From Patiria miniata (taxonomy: Eukaryota; Echinodermata; Asteroidea; Valvatida; Asterinidae), in the NCBI RefSeq assembly GCF_015706575.1, contig NW_024037047.1, positions 1,368,632 to 1,432,631 on the forward strand: a stretch of DNA of 64,000 nt, read 5' to 3'. The notes under the pieces are model-generated. The model had not been told where the DNA came from and ran no database searches. It saw only the letters and a program-made list of their open reading frames with translations. Position numbers and translations under genes: made by a program. This document shows positions 57,401 to 64,000 of the stretch, one piece after another (the first letter of the stretch is position 1; every line of letters starts with the position of its first letter).

Positions 57401-60400
57401 ATATCCCAAGTTCAACATTATATAAGCATCATGAAACATTTTTCAATAGTCCAAGGACACAGAGCCCGTTTTTGCTTGTAGCATTTCTTTTGGGACAGCC
57501 TGTACTATTACATGGTCAAAACTTACTTTTGACGTCAATCTAAAGTAATTCAGTAATGGATAACCTTTCAAACGCTTTACTATGCTACTTAAAGGTTAAA
57601 CATTATTGCGAATGCAACTCAACGGAACTGAATAATGTAGATAATGACTGTTGTGCACAGCTTCTCTCCATAAAGTTGCAACTGCTGCCAGACGAATAAA
57701 AACATCCACGAAATTTAAGAGGCTCTTGCCATGAATTTGTACTGGAAGAACACAATCCAGTCAGCTAATAAATCATGTGTTTAAGTACCATGATTGTTAT
57801 TATTATTATCTACTGGGTTACTTCTAGTCACACATAATGGTCACACACACCAAACTATGGACTACCCAGGTACCCCAAAACCAATGCAACTGATGAGTCT
57901 TGAATACGACCAAAATGCATTTCCGCTCGCCCCAAGAAAATGAAGTAAGATCCTAATGTCCAGACAATCCTTCACACCTAAGGATACACGAACTTGATTG
58001 GTCAACCGAAATTTACAGTTAATGTCCAAACCAAATGCCTTTCAAACTTGACAGACTGGAAATTAACCATTACGGAAACATTCAAACCCGTACAGATATT
58101 TACGGGTATTGTCAGTCTATAAAAAAGAGTGTCTCTCAATGGGATTCAGACACCATTTTTCTTTATCCTGTTAGATGCCTGGTCGAAAAAGCAGGAAAAC
58201 TCCCCAGACTCTCCTGAGAAGCCGAACGACGCTCTGACAGATATGGGTCGTCCTGACTTGGCACCACAAGTACAAGGTAAAAGCTAATTAATTGAAAAGG
58301 TCAATGTACGCTTTCTTACCATACATCACTCTTTTACTTTTGAAGTCAATCTCAAGTAATACAACTAAAGGATAAATTCTTAAAAACCGTGTAATGCTAC
58401 TGAAACGTTATAACTCTTTTGCAATTGTAATTTCAACTCAACGAAACTGATTCTGTGGATAATAACTGCGTGTGCATAACTTCTCTTCAAAAAGTTGCAA
58501 CTGCTGACAGACGATGCAAAACACCCACAAAATCGAAGGGGCCCATGCTATTAATTAACTTAAGAACATATTTTGTTTCTCTCTTCAGTCCTCTTAAATG
58601 TATGACAATTTTTTGACATCCTCTTTTGTTCAAAAACGCACATCTGTAAATATTATAAACAATCATGCTTTGGCTAACTGTCATGTACTGAAATAACAAC
58701 GAATCACAACAAGGACACTTTTCAACGGGGGTGCTGATATATCTATACGATTGAGGTTTCTGCCTAAAATGGCATCACACTTTTGCCCATGACTATGAAA
58801 ATAAGCAATAACATGAACATGAAAGGCACCGAAATCGCCTTGGAAATGGCGTAGTATAAATTTAACATCAATTAAAATAGCAACTTATACAAAACTTAAC
58901 GAATAATTTCACGGCATAAATTTGCTTATTGGAGGACCGCACATTAAGGTTCCAATGTTTGTGACATCACTGATTAAAACAGTTTGTGCTTACTGCATAC
59001 GGTATCTGTGAAATTGGAGAAGCATGCGCTTAGCAGCACAATACAATTTTGCCCGTCTTTTTAAACTTACAGATCGACGTCTTTAGATAAATGCTGATTG
59101 TTTACTTGATTGTTTCCAAAATACCTTTTTTTGCACAGGCACTGCAAGACAACGTTTTAACGTTAAGCAGTGTGCAAGAGAACTAGCGGTGCATTACCGA
59201 GAGACGATGAAGGTGACGACACATCCCAACGCGAAACACAAGTCTAGAGAGATGGATGACATCTGCATTAACCTACAGCTACAGCAAGAGAGCAACATAC
59301 CAACTCCTGTCTCCTCATCGGATACAAAGATGCAGCAAGAAACAGGCAGCAACTCGGAGCATTCAAAAGCTTCGAAAAGAGGTACCCCTGATCTTCCAAA
59401 AGCAAATCCTGATGAGGTCAAAAAGATTTATGTTCAGAAAACTTCCCTTGACTCATATAAAGACATGCTTGTGCTCCAATCAAATCGATTATTAATCAGA
59501 GCTGAGGCGGGTTACGGCAAAACCACACTCCTTAAAAGGATTGCATACGATTGGGCAGATCTTACAATCAAGGGCGATCAAACTGAAAACCAACAACCTG
59601 ATCCCGAATCAGTTCTGGAAAGATACGAGCTTGTCTTTGTGATCGAGGTCAATCGAATGGGAAAGAAATTCGACATTGTTGACGCCATTTTCTCTCAGAT
59701 ACTCACAGACAGCAAACTGAAGAAGAAAGACTTAGAACAATACATCCATGAGAATCAAGAACGCGTATTGATTCTGTTAGATGGCGCTGATGAGATCTCT
59801 CTACAAAGAGTAAAAGATGTACAGTGCAAGAACGAAATTGACTTGAACGGTGTACTATCGTTCAAATTACTCAAGTCGTGCAAGGTTATAGTAACGAGCC
59901 GACAGAAGACTGGGAATGAGCTGCTGGATATGCATGCACACTACACAAAAATTAACATGATGGGCTTTGACGAGAAAGACAGGGAAAAATACGTGAGCAA
60001 ATACTTGCCAAATGTTCCACAAGATAATCAAAACAGTTTCCTTGAAAAGGTGAATGGATCTGAAACACTTCGTAGTTTAGCGGAGATACCGTTATTTCTG
60101 TGGCTGATGTGCCACACATGGGCAGAAAATGGGAAACTGCCAGATCAAATAACAAGCCTTTTTCGGGATAACGTTCAGCTGCTTATCCAGCATAAGGCGA
60201 GTAAGGAAACAGATGAGCATGTTTCTTATACTAAGAAACATGTTTCACAACTCGGTCAGATAGCTCTTGAAGGTTTGTTAGATTCAAATGGGGAAAAGCT
60301 TCATTTCATGGAAGATGAGATCGATTCAAAGGATCTTGAGATTTTGGACAAGGGATCTGATGTCGGCTTGTTGACAAAAAGAAAAGATGTTGAAGGTCTC

Positions 60401-63400
60401 AAGACGGTTGCTCACTTTTCGTTTCTGCACAAGACTTTCCAAGAATATAGTGCGGCGGCATATCTGGCAGATTTGTTAAGGACTGACAGAGAAGCCTTTG
60501 ACCAATACCTGTCTCGTATATTTCTTGGAGATGTGGAAAGCTTGGAATACGTCCTGCGATTCTGCTGTGGACTGAACCCAGATGCGGCAGAGGTGATCTT
60601 GAGGCGAATGACAGATCTCTTGAAGCAAAATGACTTGAACAAGCCATTGCATAGAATTTCGATGTTGCTCCTATCTGAAGCTCATTCAGAATCTATCGTT
60701 AAAGAATTTCTTGAGACTGTGAAGATTGAGTTTCCATATAAACTCCAAGGTGAGGTGCTCGTGGCTGCGAATTATCTCTTTCAAGTCGGGTCCAATCATA
60801 CAATTCTGCACAAAGTAGACAAACACGAAATAAATGCTACGTGTCGAGGTTTAGCTGACTTGAAACTTTTAGAGGATGTGATGACTCATATACATTGTCA
60901 GCCATCGCTGAACATTGTACTTTATGGTATCGGCTGGGATAAGTTTGTTAATAACGCCTCGGTGATATTGAAATATCTTAACTCTCTAGAAGTACATAAT
61001 TGCGATTGGAACCTTAAAAAACTTTTCCAAGTGTTGTCAAAAACCAACACGCAAAGAGTTGAAATTGGTGGAATGAATTTGCATGATACATTATCTGAAC
61101 AAAACATTAAACAAGTACCATCTCTGAAAGAATGTAGTCTTATCGAGTGTGGTCTGACAAACAGTGATATTCAGCCACTTTTCTCTCTTCTTTCATCAGC
61201 AGGCAGCATACAGAAAATTCATTTGAGAGGAAACATTTTGCGCGGTTTGCAGCCAGTCAAGATCAAATGTGTCTCGTCCCTTGAATGTATTGAGCTATAT
61301 GAAAGCAATCTGACAACCGGCGATATTGAGCCACTTTTTTCTCTTCTTTCATCAGCAGGCAGTATAAAGAAAATTCATCTCAGAGGAAACAATTTGCACG
61401 GTTTGCAGCCTGTCACGATTGCTAGATTCCCTTCCCTTGAAGAACTGCAACTGCTTGAAAGTAGTCTGACAAATAGTGATATCGAAGCACTTTTTCGTCT
61501 TCTTTCATCATTAGGCAGCATTAAGAACTTCGGTCTGCAAGGTAACAATTTACACGGATTGCAACCTGTGACGATTGCTAGTGTCTCTTCCCTTGAAGAA
61601 TTGCTCCTATTCGAAAGTAGTCTCACAAAAAGTGATATTGAGCCACTTTTCTCTCTTCTGTCCTCAGCAGGTAGCATAAAAAAATTTGTTCTGCTTGGAA
61701 ACAATTTGCATGGTTTGCAGCCTGTCACAATCGCTAGTGTCCCATCCCTTGAAAATTTGCAACTACTTGAAAGTAGTCTGACAAACAGTGACATGGAACC
61801 ACTTTTTTCTCTTCTTTCATCAGCAGGCAGAATAAAGACAGTTGATCTGCGAGGAAACAATTTGCACGGTCTGCAGCCTGTCACGATCGCTAGTGTCCCA
61901 TCCCTTCAAGAATTGCACCTATATGAAAGTAATCTGACAAACAGTGACATCGAGCCTCTTTTCACTCTTCTTTCATCAGCAGGCAGCATAAAGACTGTTC
62001 TTCTGCAAGGAAACAATTTGCACGGTCTGCAGCCTGTCACGATCGCTAGTGTCCCATCCCTTGAAGAATTGCAACTAATTGAATGTAGTCTGACAAACAG
62101 TGACATCGAGCCTCTTTTCTCTCTTCTTTCATCAGCAGGCAGCATAAAGTTAGTTGTTCTGCGAGGAAACAATTTGCACGGTTTGCAGCCTGTCACGATC
62201 GCTAGTGTCCCATCCCTTGAAGAATTGCAACTACTTGAAAGTAGTCTGACAAACAGTGACATCGAGCCTTTTTTCTCTCTTCTTACATCAGCAGGCAGCA
62301 TAAAGACTGTTCTTCTGCAAGGAAACAATTTGCACGGTCTGCAGCCTGTCACGATCGCTAGTGTCCCATCCCTTGAAGAATTGCACCTATATGAAAGTTG
62401 TCTGACAAACAGTGATATTGGGCCACTTTTCTCTTTTCTGTCCTCAGCAGGTAGCATAAAGAAATGTGTTCTGTTTGGAAACAATTTGCATGGTTTGCAG
62501 CCTGTCACAATCGCTAGTGTCCCATCCCTTGAAAAATTGCACCTAAATGAAAGTAGTCTGACAAACAGTGACATCGAGCCTCTTTTCTCTCTTCTTTCAT
62601 CAGCAGGCAGCATAAAGTTAGTTGTTCTGCAAGGAAACAATTTGCACGGTCTGCAGCCTGTCAAGATTGCTAGTGTCCCTTCGCTTGAGGAATTGCAACT
62701 AATTAAATGTAGTCTTTCAAAAAGTGATATTGAAGCACTTTTCTATTTTCTTTCATTAGCAGGCAGAATAAAGAAATTAGTTCTGAAGGGAAACAAATTG
62801 CACGGTTTGCAGCCTGTCACGATCGCTAGTGTCCCATCCCTTGAAGAATTGCACCTATATGAAAGTTGTCTGACAAACAGTGATATTGGGCCACTTTTCT
62901 CTTTTCTGTCCTCAGCAGGTAGTATAAAGAAATGTGTTCTGCTTGGAAACAATTTGCATGGTTTGCAGCCTGTCACAATCGCTAGTGTCCCATCCCTTGA
63001 AAAATTGCACCTAAATGACAGTAGTCTGACAAACAGTGACATCGAGCCTCTTTTCTCTCTTCTTTCATCAGCAGGCAGCATAAAGTTAGTTGTTCTGCGA
63101 GGAAACAATTTGCACGGTTTGCAGCCTGTCACGATCGCTAGTGTCCCATCCCTTGAAGAATTGCACCTATATGAAAGTTGTCTGACAAACAGTGATATTG
63201 GGCCACTTTTCTCTCTTCTGTCCTCAGCAGGCAGCATAAAGTTAGTTGTTCTACGAGGAAACAATTTGCACGGTCTGCAGCCTGTCACCATCGCCAGTGT
63301 CCCATCCCTTGAAGAATTGCACCTACAGGAAAGTAGTCTGACAAACACTGACATCGAGCCTCTTTTCTCTCTTTTTTCACCAGCAGGCAGAATAAAGATA

Positions 63401-64000
63401 GTCCTTCTGCAAGGAAACAATTTTCACGGTCTGCAGCCTGTCACTATCGCTAGTGTCCCATCCCTTAAAGAATTGCACCTATATGAAAGTAGTCTGACAA
63501 ACAGTGACATCGAGCCTCTTTTCTCTCTTCTTTCATCAGCAGGCAGCATAAAGTTAGTTGTTCTGCGAGGAAACAATTTGCACGGTCTGCAGCCTGTCAC
63601 GATTGCTAGTGTCCCTTCCCTTGAGGAATTGCAACTACTTGAATGTAGTCTGTCAAAAAGTGATATTAAACCACTTTTTTCTCTTCTTTCATCAGTAGGC
63701 AGCATAAAGACTGTTCTTCTGCAAGGAAACAATTTGCACGGTCTGCAACCTGTCACCATTGCTAGTGTCCCATCCCTTGAAGAATTGTACCTACATGAAA
63801 GTAGTCTGTCAAAAAGTGATATTAAACCACTTTTTTTTCTTCTTTCATCAGCAGGCAGAATAAAGAAAGTAGTTCTGAAGGGAAACAATTTGCACGGTTT
63901 GCAGCCTGTCTCGATAGCTAGTGTTCCTTCCCTTGAGGAATTGCAACTAATTGAAAGTAGTCTGACAAACAGTGACATCGAGCCTCTTTTCTCTCTTCTT
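54169..64000 (+). CDS. NLR2: paralogous Ubl-Death-NACHT-LRR gene, 3' end outside window
   Basis: Same layout as NLR1. Exons: 54169-54443, 55596-55770, 56163-56253, 56635-56899, optional 58175-58276, and 59139 to beyond 64000. Phases match NLR1 throughout except that exon 4 has one extra base. Walker A is GYGKTT (59,510-59,527) and Walker B is LLDGADE near 59,780. The NACHT/LRR frame appears open to the edge. The LRR array is longer and more uniform than in NLR1, and the C-terminus is not visible. With exon 4 read normally the protein would stop near 56,840; in-phase skipping or an internal acceptor would restore it. It could be an active gene with altered splicing, a recent pseudogene, or a case of base-calling error in the A run. 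Confidence 0.8.
54520..55180. other. Extra DNA in NLR2 intron 1
   Basis: NLR2 intron 1 is 1,152 bp against 520 bp in NLR1. The surplus lies roughly between 'gacgtattag' (54,532) and 'ttcttaattgaaatg' (55,184). Weakly inverted ends (GTGTGGTGGTCTACCC..., ...GGGACTCCCACATT) hint at an inserted element, not clearly classifiable. Confidence 0.3.
55596..55770 (+). CDS. NLR2 exon 2: first part of ubiquitin-like domain
   Basis: 175 nt, two codons longer than in NLR1. KLQVFVRGLLL..., SVSDIKALV and SGIPPQDQHLYIGRNFQ are closer to canonical ubiquitin (GIPPDQQRL) than the NLR1 version. Acceptor is CTTACAG, donor CAG/GTGTCG. Confidence 0.85.
56163..56253 (+). CDS. NLR2 exon 3: end of ubiquitin-like domain
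   Basis: 91 nt, one codon shorter than in NLR1. LCDLLSIRDH, then QSIELRAGGLLGGGL. The Gly-Gly-rich end is retained. Donor is AG/GTAACT, as in NLR1. Confidence 0.85.
56635..56899 (+). CDS. NLR2 exon 4: Death domain with 1-nt insertion
   Basis: 265 nt against 264 in NLR1. The first half reads FLNLSRELGRHFEPLAITLGFSVAELEAFEK and the second half, in the next frame, reads FKMLDAWWKKQ then EKLRDALKKTGRSDLALQV. The extra base falls in the A run at about 56,750-56,757 (8 A where NLR1 has GAAGAAAAC). Read straight through, the frame ends at TGA 56,838-56,840. An internal TTAG/AT at 56,797 could serve as an in-phase acceptor beyond the insertion, giving a 102-nt exon. Confidence 0.8.
56927..57503. mobile_element. 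Foldback MITE in NLR2 intron 4
   Basis: Arms of about 175 bases (56,927-57,103 and about 57,328-57,503) are reverse complements; 'cgggctctgtgtccttgg' faces 'ccaaggacacagagcccg'. The right terminus read inward is CAGGCTGTCCCAAAAGAAATG. It is absent from the equivalent NLR1 intron (506 bp against 1,275 bp), so it entered after the gene duplication. No protein is encoded. Confidence 0.75.
58175..58276 (+). CDS. NLR2 optional exon 5: half-Death cassette
   Basis: 102 nt, phase 1-1, acceptor ATCCTGTTAG, donor AAG/GTAAAA. It encodes DAWSKKQENSPDSPEKPND and then DMGRPDLAPQVQ. This is a copy of the second half of the Death exon with the Trp kept. It matches NLR1 5663-5764 in length, phase and open frame, which argues for selection or a recent common origin. 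Splicing into the mRNA is not demonstrated. Confidence 0.6.
59139..64000 (+). CDS. NLR2 exon 6: NACHT and LRR (open at window end)
   Basis: I chose acceptor TTTTTTTGCACAG/GC at 59,138 because it has a strong pyrimidine tract and the required phase. It lies 9 nt upstream of the position equivalent to the NLR1 acceptor. The frame then runs NVKQCARELAVHYRETMK, a linker, NACHT with Walker A and B, FLHKTFQEYSAAAYL near 60,421-60,465, and LRRs from 61,124 to the edge. I saw no in-frame stop in the portions I translated. Confidence 0.85.
61124..64000 (+). repeat. NLR2 LRR array: at least 18 units of 156 bp
   Basis: Units of exactly 156 bp continue to the window edge (18 complete plus a partial). 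The consensus LQPVTIASVPSLEELHLYESS, then LTNSDIEPLFSLLSSAGS is nearly constant from about 61,900 on. Units differ mainly at beta-strand positions such as IKLVVLRGNN against IKTVLLQGNN. The uniformity suggests recent unit expansion or conversion. Long antisense open frames here are by-products of the repeat. Confidence 0.92.

Noticed and set aside
61375-63978. Long minus-strand open frames (169-252 codons, CKLFPRRT... style) across the NLR2 LRR array, and similar ones at 8,416-10,827
   Set aside because: They repeat every 52 codons exactly opposite the LRR units, are Cys/Arg/Ser-rich with no domain, and arise because the 156-bp period lacks antisense stops.
1-64000. CRISPR arrays, operons, bacterial-type promoters, retroviral or Polinton elements
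   Set aside because: The tandem repeats here lack CRISPR spacer structure, the DNA is clearly animal, and no LTR pair, capsid, envelope, integrase or protein-primed polymerase pattern was seen.

Overview
The window is about 64 kb of AT-rich, intron-containing animal DNA. Two LINE types, tRNA-derived SINEs, many small inverted-repeat elements and a tandem pair of NLR immune-receptor genes suggest a marine invertebrate. Large families of Death-NACHT-LRR genes make a non-vertebrate deuterostome (echinoderm, hemichordate or cephalochordate) the best guess, but the sequence alone does not fix the phylum.

Only two host genes can be supported, both on the + strand and paralogous. NLR1 (3,170-11,077) is complete. 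NLR2 (54,169 to beyond 64,000) runs off the right edge. Both have the exon order leader exon / ubiquitin-like domain (2 exons) / Death domain / a 102-nt 'half-Death' cassette / one long NACHT plus leucine-rich-repeat exon. Every junction I propose is in phase. The Death exon and the cassette are both phase 1-1 and could be skipped without losing frame. The NLR1 array has 16 double-LRR units of exactly 156 bp. NLR2 already has 18 more uniform units when the window ends. NLR1 ends in a basic stretch followed by CCVII, a CAAX-type prenylation signal. NLR2 has one extra base in an A run inside its Death exon; everything downstream stays open.

The 43 kb between the genes has no recognisable host gene. 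It holds long inverted-repeat elements at 12.6-13.9, 25.1-25.6, 28.1-28.7 and 29.4-30.2 kb, a degenerate duplication at 22.2-23.5 kb, a palindrome/CRE-rich repeat at 31.8-32.4 kb, and a minus-strand LINE with neighbouring ORF1-like and RTE-like fragments at 32.4-36.9 kb. A multi-kilobase repeat family occurs in four copies or part-copies (26.1, 28.7, 37.1 and 43.4 kb). hAT-like elements lie at 23.9, 41.6 and 42.1 kb, the last nested in a 127-bp tandem repeat. A piggyBac-like MITE with TTAA ends lies at 27.4 kb and SINEs at 24.8, 47.4 and 50.8 kb. A broken Rex1/CR1-like LINE (1-3,060) ends about 110 bp before the NLR1 start codon. No retrovirus-like or Polinton-like element was recognised.

The two genes look like sensors or adaptors of intracellular immunity or cell death: an N-terminal ubiquitin fold and Death domain for signalling, NACHT for nucleotide-driven assembly, a fast-evolving LRR array for recognition and, in NLR1, a lipid anchor that would place the protein on a membrane. 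That functional reading is inference from domain families.
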